A stretch of 64,000 nt of DNA from Mycolicibacterium cosmeticum (GTDB lineage: Bacteria > Actinomycetota > Actinomycetes > Mycobacteriales > Mycobacteriaceae). Under the pieces are notes generated by a model. It was not told the origin of the DNA, did not search any database, and saw nothing but the letters and a program-made list of their open reading frames with translations. Both the position numbers and the translations under genes were made by a program. The DNA is taken from NCBI RefSeq assembly GCF_000613185.1, contig NZ_CCBB010000002.1:496001-560000 (forward strand), read 5' to 3'. Positions 50,505 to 59,914 of this stretch are shown here, piece by piece. Each line of letters starts with the position of its first letter. Position 1 is the stretch's first letter.

Positions 50505-52487
50505 GTGCAGAGCCGCCTCATCGAACGCCCCGCCGATCTGACCGACGATTGGCTCACCGCGACGGTGGGCGCCGGCCGCGTCACCGGCCACGACGTCGAA
50601 CGGATCGGCACCGGCCAGATGAGCGAGTGCTACCGGCTCCGACTGCGCTACGCCGAAGGCGACAGCGGCCCGTCCTCGGTGGTGCTGAAAGTCGCCGCCG
50701 CCGACCCGAACAGCCGCGCCACCGGGCTGGCGATGGGTCTCTACGAGCGCGAGGTGCGGTTCTACGCGGAGGTCGCGCCGAAACTGAGTGGGGCAGCGGC
50801 GAACCCGTTCGCGCCGTGCTTCCACCATGCCTACGACCCCGAGTCCGGATCGTTCGATCTGGTGTTGGGGGATGCCGCCCCCGCCACGGTGGGTGACGAG
50901 ATCCGCGGTGCCACAACCGAACAGGCGGCGCTGGCGCTGCAACAGCTCGGCCTGGTGCACGGCCCCCTGGTCGGCGATCCGGATCTGGCCGGCGCCGGCT
51001 GGCTGAACCGGGACGCCCCGCTGAACCAGGCGCTGATCGCCGGGTTGTACGCCGGCTTCACCGAACGGTACGGCGACCGCATCGACCCGCTGCACCGACA
51101 GGTGTGCGAGCGACTGGTGGCGGCGTTCGACGGTTACCTCGCGCAGGAGTCGGCGGCGACCAAGGGCCTGGTGCACGGTGACTACCGGCTGGACAATTTG
51201 TTGTTCGGCGCCCCTGGAGCCCAGCGTCCGCTGACGGTGGTGGACTGGCAGACGGTGACCTGGGGGCCGGCCCTGACCGATGCGGCCTATTTCCTCGGCT
51301 GCGCCCTGGCCCCGGAGGTGCGGCGAGCGCACTACGACGATCTGCTGGCGACCTATCACGCGGCTCTCGGCACCGGTGTGCTCGCCCTCGACGAGGTGCG
51401 CGACGGCGTGCGCAGGCAGACCTTCTTCGGGGTGATGATGGCGATCGTCTCCTCGATGCTGGTCGAACGAACCGAGCGCGGCGACGAGATGTTCATGACG
51501 ATGTTGCACCGGCATTGTGAGCATGTGCTGGACACCGACGCCCTGGCGACCCTACCGGAAAAAGTTGTGCCGCAAGCACTCACACCGACCGCGGTCGACG
51601 AGCAACCGCACCGGCCGACCGCGGAACCGCTGTGGAGCGAAAGCTGGTACTTCGACTTCGTCGACGCGTCCCAAGGCATCGGCGGGTGGGTGCGGCTGGG
51701 ATTGATCCCCAACCAGCGCACCGCGTGGGTCAACGCGCTGGTGTGCGGACCGGACATGGCGACGGTGGCCATCAACGATTTCGCCGTCGCCCTGCCCGCC
51801 GAACCCGGCCGCATCGAAACCGACGGGTTCGAGCTGCGACTGACCCCCACCGATCCGCTGCGCCGTTACCGGGTGAGCATCCGCGGGCGGGGCGAGTCCT
51901 TCGACGATCCCGCGGACCTGCTGCGCGGCGAGGCCGGCCGGCCCGCCGATCTCGCGCTGGCACTGGACTTCAGCACCGCCGGAACGCCGTATCAGTACCG
52001 GATCACGCCGCGGTATGAGATTCCCTGTACGGTCGGCGGAACGGTGACGGTGGACGGTGCGCAGTACCGGCTGACGGCCGTCCCCGGACAACGGGATCAT
52101 TCCTGGGGTGTGCGGGATTGGTGGAGCATGGACTGGGTCTGGAGCGCCCTGCACCTCGAGGACGGCACCCATCTGCACGGCGTCGACATCCGCATTCCGG
52201 GCGTTCTCCCGGTCGGCATCGGCTATCTGCAGGACGCCGGCGGACTCGTCGAGCTGCAGTCGGTGCGCTCCGAAAACGCGTTCGCCGACAACGGTTTACC
52301 GCTGTCCACGACGCTGACGCTGGCCCCCGGAGGCCTCCGGGTACAGGCGCACGTGCGGGCGCACGCCCCGGTGCTGCTGGTCGCACCCGACGGCAGGGTC
52401 AGCCAGTTTCCCCGCGCGTGGGCGACGGTCACCACCGCCGACGGACGCTCGGGTACCGGCTGGGTGGAGTGGAACCGCAATCTCTGA
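50505..52487 (+). CDS. Phosphotransferase fused to a beta-rich C-terminal domain
   Basis: 660 residues from GTG 50505. The N-terminal ~350 residues are an APH/ecdysteroid-kinase-like domain ([46 protein letters not shown]). A second domain (about 375-660) is beta-rich with conserved [18 protein letters not shown] and [11 protein letters not shown], resembling by eye the CrtC/tocopherol-cyclase-like lipid-binding families. The fusion suggests phosphorylation of a hydrophobic hydroxylated compound. Unclear; close relatives exist as two separate genes. The 28006 gene is a one-domain paralogue. Confidence 0.8.
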   Translation: MQSRLIERPADLTDDWLTATVGAGRVTGHDVERIGTGQMSECYRLRLRYAEGDSGPSSVVLKVAAADPNSRATGLAMGLYEREVRFYAEVAPKLSGAAANPFAPCFHHAYDPESGSFDLVLGDAAPATVGDEIRGATTEQAALALQQLGLVHGPLVGDPDLAGAGWLNRDAPLNQALIAGLYAGFTERYGDRIDPLHRQVCERLVAAFDGYLAQESAATKGLVHGDYRLDNLLFGAPGAQRPLTVVDWQTVTWGPALTDAAYFLGCALAPEVRRAHYDDLLATYHAALGTGVLALDEVRDGVRRQTFFGVMMAIVSSMLVERTERGDEMFMTMLHRHCEHVLDTDALATLPEKVVPQALTPTAVDEQPHRPTAEPLWSESWYFDFVDASQGIGGWVRLGLIPNQRTAWVNALVCGPDMATVAINDFAVALPAEPGRIETDGFELRLTPTDPLRRYRVSIRGRGESFDDPADLLRGEAGRPADLALALDFSTAGTPYQYRITPRYEIPCTVGGTVTVDGAQYRLTAVPGQRDHSWGVRDWWSMDWVWSALHLEDGTHLHGVDIRIPGVLPVGIGYLQDAGGLVELQSVRSENAFADNGLPLSTTLTLAPGGLRVQAHVRAHAPVLLVAPDGRVSQFPRAWATVTTADGRSGTGWVEWNRNL

Positions 52488-52504
52488 GCGGGCAAGCTGA
52501 GCCG

Positions 52505-52834
52505 ATGCTCGCAGTGAAGTCCATCGCCCTGTTCCTGCTCGCCGCGGTGCTGGAGATCGGCGGCGCCTGGCTGGTGTGGCAGGGCGTGCGTGAGCACCGC
52601 GGCTGGTGGTTGGTCGGTGCCGGGGTGATCGCGCTCGGCGCCTACGGATTCGTCGCGGCGTTCCAGCCCGACGCACATTTCGGCCGGGTGCTGGCCGCCT
52701 ACGGCGGCGTCTTCGTGGCGGGCTCGCTGGTATGGGGGATGCTGGCCGACGGGTTCCGGCCGGACCGTTGGGACATCAGCGGGGCGCTGGTCTGCCTGGT
52801 CGGGGTCGGGCTCATCATGTACGCCCCACGCTAG
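52505..52834 (+). CDS. YnfA/UPF0060 small membrane protein
   Basis: 109 residues, four predicted membrane helices: [74 protein letters not shown]. It fits the UPF0060/YnfA family, related to the small multidrug-resistance proteins. Members have been reported to export some biocides, but the function here is not known. 17 bases after the phosphotransferase fusion gene; its stop overlaps the convergent SCO6745-like gene. Confidence 0.92.
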   Translation: MLAVKSIALFLLAAVLEIGGAWLVWQGVREHRGWWLVGAGVIALGAYGFVAAFQPDAHFGRVLAAYGGVFVAGSLVWGMLADGFRPDRWDISGALVCLVGVGLIMYAPR

Positions 52835-53709
52835 AGCGCGTCGTCGTCCAACTCGTCGCGGCGCAGGCCCATCGGAGTGGCGGCGGGCACGTCGCCACCG
52901 GCCACCACCAGCCGGGTCAGCGGTGTCAGCGCGGCGAACAGGGCGGCCAGCCGGTCGTCGTCGAGCACGTCGAAGGCTGCCAACGCCAGCCGGTCGGTAC
53001 CCTCCTCGATCCGTGCCTTGAGTTCGGAGCCGGCCGCCGTGAGTGCGCCCGCACGGTCGATCAGCCCCCGGGTCGCCAACCCGTCCACCTGCTCCTGCCA
53101 GGCGTCATCGTCGTAATCTCGTGCGGGGCCGATCATTTCGCGCGGAACCCGGCCGGCCGCGGCGTGCAGCACATTGCATTCCCGGCCGCTGATCCCGTGC
53201 GTGGCCAGCAGTGCGTTGTGTCCGTCACCGCGGTGCTCACGCAGCAATGTGGTGGCGTGCCACAGTTTGGCGACCGGTTCTTCGGGCCAGGGCAGCGCGG
53301 CGTTGGCGGCGAACAGTGCGCGCCCGTCGGCGGGGGCGGATCGGGCGGCGGCCTCCAAGAGACCGGCCGCGGTGCGCACGGTCGCGTCATCGGTGATGCC
53401 GTAGCGGCGCAGCGTCGCCACCGCGGCGTCGGCGCGGGCGGCCAATGCGGCGGCCGGCGCGGCGATCTCCCACGCCGCGGGCAGCGCCTTGTGCACCTGG
53501 CGCGGCGAGAAGTTGTAGAACAGCGCCGTGACCACCTCGGGGGCCACCTGCCCGAGGGGAGCCGAGCGCGCGGCGAAGTAGCCCATCCAGAATCCGCGAT
53601 ACCCCAGGCCGGCCAGCGCGGCACGCGACTCCGGTGCGAAGTAGGTGACCGCGTGCACGGGCTCCAGCCGGTCGAACAGCCGACGGGCGACAGAAATCGG
53701 TCGGATCAT
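52831..53709 (-). CDS. SCO6745-like protein
   Basis: 292 residues from ATG 53709 (a TTG 12 bases upstream is also in frame). N-terminal [23 protein letters not shown] and [20 protein letters not shown], mid-part [17 protein letters not shown], then a C-terminal helix-rich half that looks like a winged-helix domain ([20 protein letters not shown]). These define a family I know only as SCO6745; it is conserved in actinobacteria and has no assigned reaction. No signal peptide. Divergent from the TetR gene. Confidence 0.8.
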   Translation of the reverse strand: MIRPISVARRLFDRLEPVHAVTYFAPESRAALAGLGYRGFWMGYFAARSAPLGQVAPEVVTALFYNFSPRQVHKALPAAWEIAAPAAALAARADAAVATLRRYGITDDATVRTAAGLLEAAARSAPADGRALFAANAALPWPEEPVAKLWHATTLLREHRGDGHNALLATHGISGRECNVLHAAAGRVPREMIGPARDYDDDAWQEQVDGLATRGLIDRAGALTAAGSELKARIEEGTDRLALAAFDVLDDDRLAALFAALTPLTRLVVAGGDVPAATPMGLRRDELDDDAL

Positions 53710-53758
53710 CGTGCCAGTCAAGCACCACCGAATCCGCGGTAGCGGTCGAGCGCCCCGG

Positions 53759-53764
53759 TAGGGT
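53759..53764 (+). promoter_or_regulatory. -10 hexamer of the TetR gene
   Basis: TAGGGT is seven bases before the ATG at 53772, compatible with a leaderless transcript. Confidence 0.45.
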
Positions 53765-53771
53765 TTCGACC

Positions 53772-54410
53772 ATGCAGGACGCGGCGGGATCCAATTCGTC
53801 CCCGCAGGCCGATTCGACCATGCTGGAGCGGATCCGCGACGCCGCGATGGCGTGCTTCGCCGAGCGGGGTGTGGCGGGCACGTCGCTGCGCACCATCGCC
53901 GACTCCGCCGAGGTGAGTGTGGGCCTCATCCAGCACTATTTCGGCAGCAAGGCGAGATTGATCGCGGCGATCGACGAGCACGTGCTGCAGGTGTTCGGTC
54001 GGATACTCGAGGAGCCCGAGCCGGCTCCCCGGAACAATCCCGACATCTATCGCGGCGGGACGGCGCGGTTGTTCATCGAACATCCGGACGTGGTGGATTA
54101 CGTCGCCCGGGTGCTCACCGAGGAGGGGCCGACCGGGGCCACCATCTTCGACGGACTGGTCAAGATCAGTGCGACGCAGGGGGAGACGTTCACCGCCCGG
54201 GGGCTGGCCAGACCCGATCTCGATCCGGTGTGGTCGGTGCTCAACCCGGTGCTGGTGCGGATCGCGGCGAGCGTGTTGCGCAGGCACGTCGAACGGCACA
54301 TTCCCGGACCGCTGTACAGCCCGGAACAGACCCTGCGCTGGGACGAGGCCACCACCAACCTGATCCGCCATGGTCAGCTGCGGGCCGGCCAGGAGCCGAC
54401 CCAGGATTGA
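53772..54410 (+). CDS. TetR/AcrR-family regulator
   Basis: 212 residues. The N-terminal helix-turn-helix (ERIRDAAMACFAERGVAGTS then LRTIADSAEVSVGLIQHYFG) is standard TetR; the remaining part is a ligand-binding domain of unknown specificity. It is divergent from the SCO6745-like gene, its likely target (inference). The stop lies eight bases from the convergent GntR-type gene. Confidence 0.9.
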   Translation: MQDAAGSNSSPQADSTMLERIRDAAMACFAERGVAGTSLRTIADSAEVSVGLIQHYFGSKARLIAAIDEHVLQVFGRILEEPEPAPRNNPDIYRGGTARLFIEHPDVVDYVARVLTEEGPTGATIFDGLVKISATQGETFTARGLARPDLDPVWSVLNPVLVRIAASVLRRHVERHIPGPLYSPEQTLRWDEATTNLIRHGQLRAGQEPTQD

Positions 54411-54418
54411 GCCGGGCG

Positions 54419-55123
54419 TCAGGCGTCCTCGGCGACCGCGCGGGCCGCCTCGTCGATGATCGCGCGCATCGCGCTTTCGGCACCCGCCTCATCGCGCAGC
54501 CGCACGGCGCGAGCCACCTCGTCGTGCAGCGCGATGGCCGCGGGGTTGGGTAGCTCCGGCATCATCCCGTGGTGGGTGCGCCCGGTGAGTACCTCGGCGA
54601 CGACCGCGTTCAGCGCGCGGAACATCTCGTTGCCGCTGGCTTCCAGCAGGGTTTGGTGAAAGATCTTGTCCGCCTGCAGGTATGCCACCAGGTCGCCGGA
54701 GCGGCCGTGGACCACCATGTCGGACACCGCGGCGGCCATGATCCGGCACTGATGCGGGTTGGCCCGGCGCGCCGCCAGCGCCGCGGCCGCGGGCTCGAAC
54801 CCGCGGCGTAGCTCGGACAGCGAAACCAGTTGCGCGGCCCGGTCCTCCGATTCGAGTCGCCAGCGAATCACCCTGGGGTCGAACACATTCCAGTTCACGG
54901 CCGGCTGGATGGTGATGCCCACCCGGCGCCGCGAGGCCACCAACCCCATCGACTCGAGCACGCGAATCGCCTCGCGCGCAACGCTGCGGGACACGCCGTG
55001 CTCGGCGCTCACCCCTTCGAGTGTGATCACCGCGCCGGGGGGGTACTTTCCCGACACCACGGCGGCGCCCAGTGCGGTCAGCACGTTGTCGTGCAGCGCG
55101 CTGACGTTTGGCGAGGCACCCAC
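54419..55123 (-). CDS. GntR/FadR-family regulator of gluconate genes
   Basis: 234 residues from GTG 55123. N-terminal winged helix (LGAAVVSGKYPPGAVITLEG, AEHGVSRSVAREAIRVLESM) and an all-helical FCD effector domain with metal-ligand residues (FHQTLLEASGNEMFRALN, HDEVARAVRLRD). It is divergent from gluconokinase and permease genes, so it should repress them in the absence of gluconate (family knowledge plus context). Its ATG alternatives are poor. Confidence 0.9.
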   Translation of the reverse strand: MGASPNVSALHDNVLTALGAAVVSGKYPPGAVITLEGVSAEHGVSRSVAREAIRVLESMGLVASRRRVGITIQPAVNWNVFDPRVIRWRLESEDRAAQLVSLSELRRGFEPAAAALAARRANPHQCRIMAAAVSDMVVHGRSGDLVAYLQADKIFHQTLLEASGNEMFRALNAVVAEVLTGRTHHGMMPELPNPAAIALHDEVARAVRLRDEAGAESAMRAIIDEAARAVAEDA

Positions 55124-55244
55124 GGTTACATCGTGTCATAACTCCGCCGAATGGAATTTAAAGCAGATCTATTTGTGATCTTCTTGCAATAGTCATATCT
55201 TTGCGGCATCCTATGTGAGGTCAACCACAGCAAGGCAGGTAGGA
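55124..55244. promoter_or_regulatory. Divergent GntR-gntK control region with AT-rich core
   Basis: 121 bases, unusually AT-rich for this window in its middle part (55150-55205). AGATC (55165-55169) and GATCT (55177-55181) form a small inverted repeat that could be an operator for the GntR-type regulator. No convincing -35 is visible. Confidence 0.4.
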
Positions 55245-55748
55245 ATGGCGTCACCCATCGTCGTCATGGGCGTCTCGGGATCGGGCAAGTCGACCGTCGG
55301 CGCGGCACTCGCGCAACGGCTCCGGGTCCCGTTCGCCGATGCGGATGACTTTCACCCCGCCGCCAACATCGAGAAGATGAAGGCGGGCCATCCCCTCGAC
55401 GACGATGATCGTCATCCGTGGTTGGAGGCCATCGGCCGATGGCTGGAGGAGCACTGCGGCGACGGCGGGGTGATGAGCTGCTCGGCGCTCAAGCGTCGGT
55501 ACCGCGATCAGCTGCGTGAGCACTGCGCCGGCACCGAGTTCCTGCACCTGAGCGGTACGCCGGAGGTCATCGGTGCGCGTCAGGCCAGCAGGCCAGGGCA
55601 TTTCATGCCGGCCTCCCTGCTGGCGTCCCAGTTCGACACCCTCGAACCGCTCGAGCAGGACGAGGCAGGTGTCGTCATCGACGTCGGCCGCAGCATCGAT
55701 TCCATCGTCGACACCTACATCTCACTCACCGGAGGAGAGCCCCGATGA
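55245..55748 (+). CDS. gntK: Gluconokinase GntK
   Basis: 167 residues. Phosphorylates gluconate to 6-phosphogluconate. P-loop GVSGSGKSTVG at residues 9-19, ADADDFHPAANIEKMKAGHPL, SCSALKRRYRDQLR and RPGHFMPASLLASQFDTLEPL are the GntK family motifs. ATG 55245 matches the start of the family. The stop overlaps the gntP ATG by four bases. Confidence 0.95.
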   Translation: MASPIVVMGVSGSGKSTVGAALAQRLRVPFADADDFHPAANIEKMKAGHPLDDDDRHPWLEAIGRWLEEHCGDGGVMSCSALKRRYRDQLREHCAGTEFLHLSGTPEVIGARQASRPGHFMPASLLASQFDTLEPLEQDEAGVVIDVGRSIDSIVDTYISLTGGEPR

Positions 55749-57142
55749 CCGACACCGTCACCCTGCTGGCCGACGCCCCCAAGCTGGTCGAGCCGGTCGC
55801 CGCGGCGCCGCAGCTGATCCTGGCCTTCCTCGTCGGCATCGGTGTCATCGTCGTGCTGATCACCCTGGTCAAGCTGCATCCGTTCCTGGCGCTCATCTTC
55901 GGCGGCCTGACCGTGGGATTGGTTGCCGGCGAGAACCTCACCAAGGTGCTCAAGTCGTTCACCGACGGTTTCGGGTCGACGGCGGCCAGCGTCGGCATCC
56001 TCATCGCGCTCGGGGCGATGTTCGCCAAACTGCTCGCCGATTCCGGCGGCGCCGACGAGATCGTCGACACCATCGTCGGTGCCGCCTCACCGCGCATGCT
56101 GCCGTGGGCCATGGCCCTGGTCGGTGCGATCATCGGCCTGCCGATGTTCTTCGAGATCGGTCTGGTGCTGTTGATGCCGGTCATCTACCTGGTGTCCCGG
56201 CGGTCGCAGCAGTCGCTGATCACCATCGGCATCCCGGCCCTGGCCGGCCTGTCGGCCATGCACGGTTTCGTGCCGCCGCACCCGGGGCCGCTGACCGCGG
56301 TCGGCCTGCTCAACGCCGACCTGGGCATCACCCTGGGGCTGGGCGTGCTGGTGGCCATCCCGACGATCATCGTGGCGGGTCCGTTGTTCGGCCGGCTGGC
56401 CGGCACCTGGGTGGTGGTGGACGCGCCGGACACCTTCGACGCCGACCCGCAGGCCGACCGGGCCGAGCAGCGCCATCCGTCGTTCGGCATCACGCTGTTC
56501 TCGGTGCTGTTGCCGGTCGCGCTGATGCTCGGCAAGGCGCTCGCCGACATCTTCATCGACGACGAAAAGCAATGGCTCCGGCAGATTCTCGACGCGCTGG
56601 GCACCCCGCTCATCGCGCTGCTGCTCGCCGTCGTCGTCGGGATCTTCACCCTCGGCAAGGGTGCCGGGATGAGTCGGTCGGCGATCACCGGCTGCATCGA
56701 ATCGAGCCTGCCCCCGGTGGCGGGCATCATCCTGATCGTCGCCGCGGGCGGCGGCTTCAAGCAGGTCCTCGTCGACAGCGGCATCGGCACCATGCTGGCC
56801 CGGTGGGCCGAGGGCGTGCACATCTCGGTGCTGGTGCTGGCCTGGGTGCTGGCCGTGCTGATCCGATTGGCCACGGGCTCGGCCACGGTGGCCACCATCA
56901 CCGCGTCGTCGTTGATCCTCGGCCTGGTCGAGGGCATGAGCACCGGCCAGGTGTCCCTGGTGGTGCTGGCCGTCGGCGCCGGATCGCTGTTCTTCTCGCA
57001 CGTCAACGACGCCGGATTCTGGTTGGTCAACCAGTACTTCCGGCTCACCGTCGGTCAGACCATCAAGACCTGGTCCGTCATGGAGACGGTGCTGTCGGTG
57101 AGCGGACTGGCGGTCGTGCTGATCCTGGATATCTTCGTGTAG
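55745..57142 (+). CDS. gntP: Gluconate:H+ symporter GntP
   Basis: 465 residues with about 12 membrane helices, GntP family (FFEIGLVLLMPVIYLVSRR, LSAMHGFVPPHPGPLTAVGL, FSHVNDAGFWLVNQYFRL). Imports gluconate or related sugar acids for GntK. Overlaps gntK. The stop is inside a hairpin shared with the convergent gene. Confidence 0.95.
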   Translation: MTDTVTLLADAPKLVEPVAAAPQLILAFLVGIGVIVVLITLVKLHPFLALIFGGLTVGLVAGENLTKVLKSFTDGFGSTAASVGILIALGAMFAKLLADSGGADEIVDTIVGAASPRMLPWAMALVGAIIGLPMFFEIGLVLLMPVIYLVSRRSQQSLITIGIPALAGLSAMHGFVPPHPGPLTAVGLLNADLGITLGLGVLVAIPTIIVAGPLFGRLAGTWVVVDAPDTFDADPQADRAEQRHPSFGITLFSVLLPVALMLGKALADIFIDDEKQWLRQILDALGTPLIALLLAVVVGIFTLGKGAGMSRSAITGCIESSLPPVAGIILIVAAGGGFKQVLVDSGIGTMLARWAEGVHISVLVLAWVLAVLIRLATGSATVATITASSLILGLVEGMSTGQVSLVVLAVGAGSLFFSHVNDAGFWLVNQYFRLTVGQTIKTWSVMETVLSVSGLAVVLILDIFV

Positions 57143-57157
57143 CGCTGTCTAGCGCTA
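57140..57157. terminator. Small hairpin over two convergent stop codons
   Basis: TAGCGCT (57140-57146) pairs with AGCGCTA (57151-57157) around GTCT. It contains the gntP TAG and the TAG of the convergent secreted-protein gene. A weak terminator at best. Confidence 0.35.
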
Positions 57158-57481
57158 GGGGCTCTGCCGGGGGCGGGTGTCGACCTGCGGCACCTTCACC
57201 CAGCCCGGATTGTTCACGAAGTCGGCGAGGCACCCGGGCAAACCGCGGCACGCGATGATCGCCCCGGCGCTGGGCGCGGCCCCGATCGCCGGCGGCGGGG
57301 TGACCACCAGATCACAGTTGGTCGTGTAGGCGCCGACTTGTTGCTTGCCCACCAGCACGCCCTCATTCGGACACGTCGCCACCACCGCGGCGGGTTCGGA
57401 CACCACGGCCGGGCCGACGAGCGCGGCGATCGCCCCGCCGGCGATCAGACCGGCGGCCGCCCACCGAGACACCCTGTGCAT
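57155..57481 (-). CDS. Small secreted protein with four cysteines
   Basis: 108 residues. N-terminal Sec-type signal (WAAAGLIAGGAIAALVGPAV, cleaved near VSEPAA), then about 75 residues with four Cys (ATCPNEG, TTNCDLV, IACRGLPGCLAD) that probably form two disulfides. No known family. 21 bases from the LysR gene upstream on the same strand. Function unknown. Confidence 0.78.
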   Translation of the reverse strand: MHRVSRWAAAGLIAGGAIAALVGPAVVSEPAAVVATCPNEGVLVGKQQVGAYTTNCDLVVTPPPAIGAAPSAGAIIACRGLPGCLADFVNNPGWVKVPQVDTRPRQSP

Positions 57482-57502
57482 GTTCTGAGAATACGCTGGA
57501 TG

Positions 57503-58435
57503 TCACCCCGATTTCGGGCCCGGCGCCGGGCGCAGCCAGTCGCGCACCGGCAGCGGGCCCGCCGGTGGGCGAAGCCGATCCAGCACCGCCCGCAGCGGCG
57601 GCCAGTCGGACCGGCCGCGGCGGGTGACCGCGTACGTGGTCAGCACGACGCTGGGGTCGGCCAGGTGCATCACCGTGACCCCGGGCATGGTGGGGCGGCC
57701 CACCGGCAGCAGCCCGACACCGTAGCCGCCGATGATGAGATCCTCCACCAGGTCCAGGCTGTCGATCTGATGGGCGATGCGTGGGGTGAAGCCGGCCAGC
57801 GCGCCGAGCGCGCGCAGCGCCACCTCGTCGGCGGTGTTGCGCGAGTTGACGATCCACGCGCGGTCCGCGTAGGCGGTGATGTCGACCGGTGCATCGGTGT
57901 ACCCCGCCTGCTCGGGAACACCCAGACCCCACGGGATCGACCACAGCGGCACCGTTTCCAGCACCGGGCTGGGCGCCGCGGGTGCGAGGTTGTAGTCGTA
58001 GGTGAGTGCCAGGTCCAGATCGTCATCGGTGAGCAGACGGAAAGCCTCGATCGGTTCGTACTCGCTGATCACGATGTCGATACCGGGATGGCGGGCCGTC
58101 AGCTCCGGCACGATGGGCAGCAGCGAGACGCGGATCCCGGTCGCGAAGCCCCCGACCCGCAGGGTTCCCGCGGGTTCGGCGTGCGGGTCGAGATCCAGTC
58201 GGGCCGCGTCGAGGGCGGCCAGGATCGTCACGGCGTGGTCGGCGAGCCGCCGGCCGGCCGGAGTGAGCCGGACCCGCCGACCGTCGGGTTCGATGAGCGT
58301 GGCACCGGTTTCCCTGGCGAGCGCGGCCAGCTGCTGCGAGACCGTCGAGGTGGTGAGGTGATGGGCGTCGGCGACCGCACGCATCGACCCCAGCCGTGAC
58401 AAGGTCAGTAACAGCTGCAGCCGGCGGGTATCCAT
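57503..58435 (-). CDS. LysR-family transcriptional regulator
   Basis: 310 residues from ATG 58435. N-terminal helix-turn-helix MDTRRLQLLLTLSRLGSMRA then VADAHHLTTSTVSQQLAAL; the rest is a LysR effector-binding domain (GTLRVGGFATGIRVSLLP, DLALTYDYNLAP, IIGGYGVGLLPV). No divergent partner: the upstream neighbour is the double-TetR gene on the same strand. The target is unknown; the secreted protein gene lies downstream. Confidence 0.92.
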   Translation of the reverse strand: MDTRRLQLLLTLSRLGSMRAVADAHHLTTSTVSQQLAALARETGATLIEPDGRRVRLTPAGRRLADHAVTILAALDAARLDLDPHAEPAGTLRVGGFATGIRVSLLPIVPELTARHPGIDIVISEYEPIEAFRLLTDDDLDLALTYDYNLAPAAPSPVLETVPLWSIPWGLGVPEQAGYTDAPVDITAYADRAWIVNSRNTADEVALRALGALAGFTPRIAHQIDSLDLVEDLIIGGYGVGLLPVGRPTMPGVTVMHLADPSVVLTTYAVTRRGRSDWPPLRAVLDRLRPPAGPLPVRDWLRPAPGPKSG

Positions 58436-58457
58436 CCGCCCATTGTGCGGCGCCGGA

Positions 58458-59720
58458 TCAGTCGTGGTCGCGCGTCATCGCCCCGCGGATCACCGTGTCG
58501 CGCGACAGGGTCAGCGCGGCGGCGGTGCCCAACTCGTGTAACAGGTTCTCCGGCAGCCACAACACGTCGATGACGCACCGCGCCAGGATGCCGGCGTTGG
58601 GGGCGTCGACCCGGATCTCACCGGACCGCTTGCCGGCCGACAGGATCGACTTCAGCTGGCGCAGCCGCATGCCGAACGCCCAGCCCGGGTCGGCAACATC
58701 CGGTGGTGACTGCCGCATCCAGGCCAGCTGGATGCGGAACTCGTCGGGGAACTGCTCGAGCACGTTGATGTTGAGCCAGCCCACGGCATCCAGCTTCTCC
58801 AAAGGTGAAGCGTCCGAACGGATCACCTGAGTCCAGCCGGCACCGACTTTGCGGCCGAACTCCGTCATGATCGACGTCAACAACTCCTCTTTGGAACCGA
58901 TGACCCGGTAGACCGTTCCCAGGCCCGTGCCCGCGGCCGTCGCGATATCCCGAATGGTGGTCATCTCGTAGCCGCGCCTACCGAATTCGGTCCGGGCCAC
59001 CCGTCGGATGTGCGCGGCCTTGTCCGCACCGGTGGTTTCACCACCACGTGACCAGGTCTTGACGACCTCGGCGGCGGCGGCGAAGGCCGCCGAGCGGTTC
59101 AGCACCGGGTCGGCGGGTCCGGTGGCCGCCAATCCGTGCAGATAGATCCGGCACAACAGCGCGGCGACATGCTCGGCGGGCGCCTTGCGCCGGATGACGT
59201 CCAGCCCGACGTGCAGCATGCTCTGGCACAGCCTGTCGGCCAGCGCGGGCAACTCGATGCCCGGCCGGATGCAACCGCCGGACTGTCCGGCCTGTAGCAA
59301 CCGCAGCATCGCCGACTGGATCGCGACGGGTCGCCGTCCGGTCAGCGCGGCCAGTTCGGGGTCGGCGGTGGGCCCCTCGTAGAACGACATCTGCAGGGCA
59401 GCGCGATGCGCCACAGCACAATTGGCGATGGCGCGGCCGAGCACGATGATCCGCTGCTCGATCGATCCGGACTCGGGCCGGTCCACGGCGGCGCGTTCGC
59501 CGATGCGGTCCAGGTCGGCGTGGTAGCGCCGAGCGAGTTCGGCGAGGATCGCTTCCTTGGACTCGAAGTGGTGGTACAGGCTGCCTGGCAGGATGCCCGC
59601 CGCAGCGGCGATCTGCTGCAGTGACGCCCGAAGGCCCGATTCCGCGATGACCTCGTCCGCCGTCCGCAGGATCTCGATCCTCCGGATGCTGCTGGGGGAG
59701 GTCGAGCGGCCGGTGGTCAT
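58458..59720 (-). CDS. Regulator with two TetR modules in tandem
   Basis: 420 residues from ATG 59720 (AGGGGGG upstream; an ATG 24 bases further up has no ribosome site). Two full TetR modules: the first HTH is ILRTADEVIAESGLRASLQQ then AGILPGSLYHHFESKEAIL, the second near residue 235 is IRRVARTEFGRRGYEMTTIR then AGTGLGTVYRVIGSKEELL, each followed by a ligand-domain-like helical part. Such double-TetR proteins exist in mycobacteria; this one should bind DNA as a compact unit with two dissimilar half-sites. Target unknown. Confidence 0.88.
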   Translation of the reverse strand: MTTGRSTSPSSIRRIEILRTADEVIAESGLRASLQQIAAAAGILPGSLYHHFESKEAILAELARRYHADLDRIGERAAVDRPESGSIEQRIIVLGRAIANCAVAHRAALQMSFYEGPTADPELAALTGRRPVAIQSAMLRLLQAGQSGGCIRPGIELPALADRLCQSMLHVGLDVIRRKAPAEHVAALLCRIYLHGLAATGPADPVLNRSAAFAAAAEVVKTWSRGGETTGADKAAHIRRVARTEFGRRGYEMTTIRDIATAAGTGLGTVYRVIGSKEELLTSIMTEFGRKVGAGWTQVIRSDASPLEKLDAVGWLNINVLEQFPDEFRIQLAWMRQSPPDVADPGWAFGMRLRQLKSILSAGKRSGEIRVDAPNAGILARCVIDVLWLPENLLHELGTAAALTLSRDTVIRGAMTRDHD

Positions 59721-59902
59721 GGTCCCCCCTGCTCGCGGTGACATGTCTGAGCACCGAGTTTACGACTGCGCCCGAATCGGGCCAGGCCGGTGGAGCGACC
59801 ACGCAGCGGTCGGCGGCGGCCCGAGCGCAGACGCGCTCTGTCCTACCGGGGGAGGAGCGGTGATCCACCCGCAGCATGATGGCCACCGCGAGTCAGCGGT
59901 CC

Positions 59903-59908
59903 TACCAT
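59903..59908 (+). promoter_or_regulatory. -10 hexamer of the histidine kinase gene
   Basis: TACCAT is six bases before the ATG at 59915, compatible with a leaderless transcript. The 170 bases before it down to 59745 hold no other gene that I can support. Confidence 0.4.
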
Positions 59909-59914
59909 TGACCG

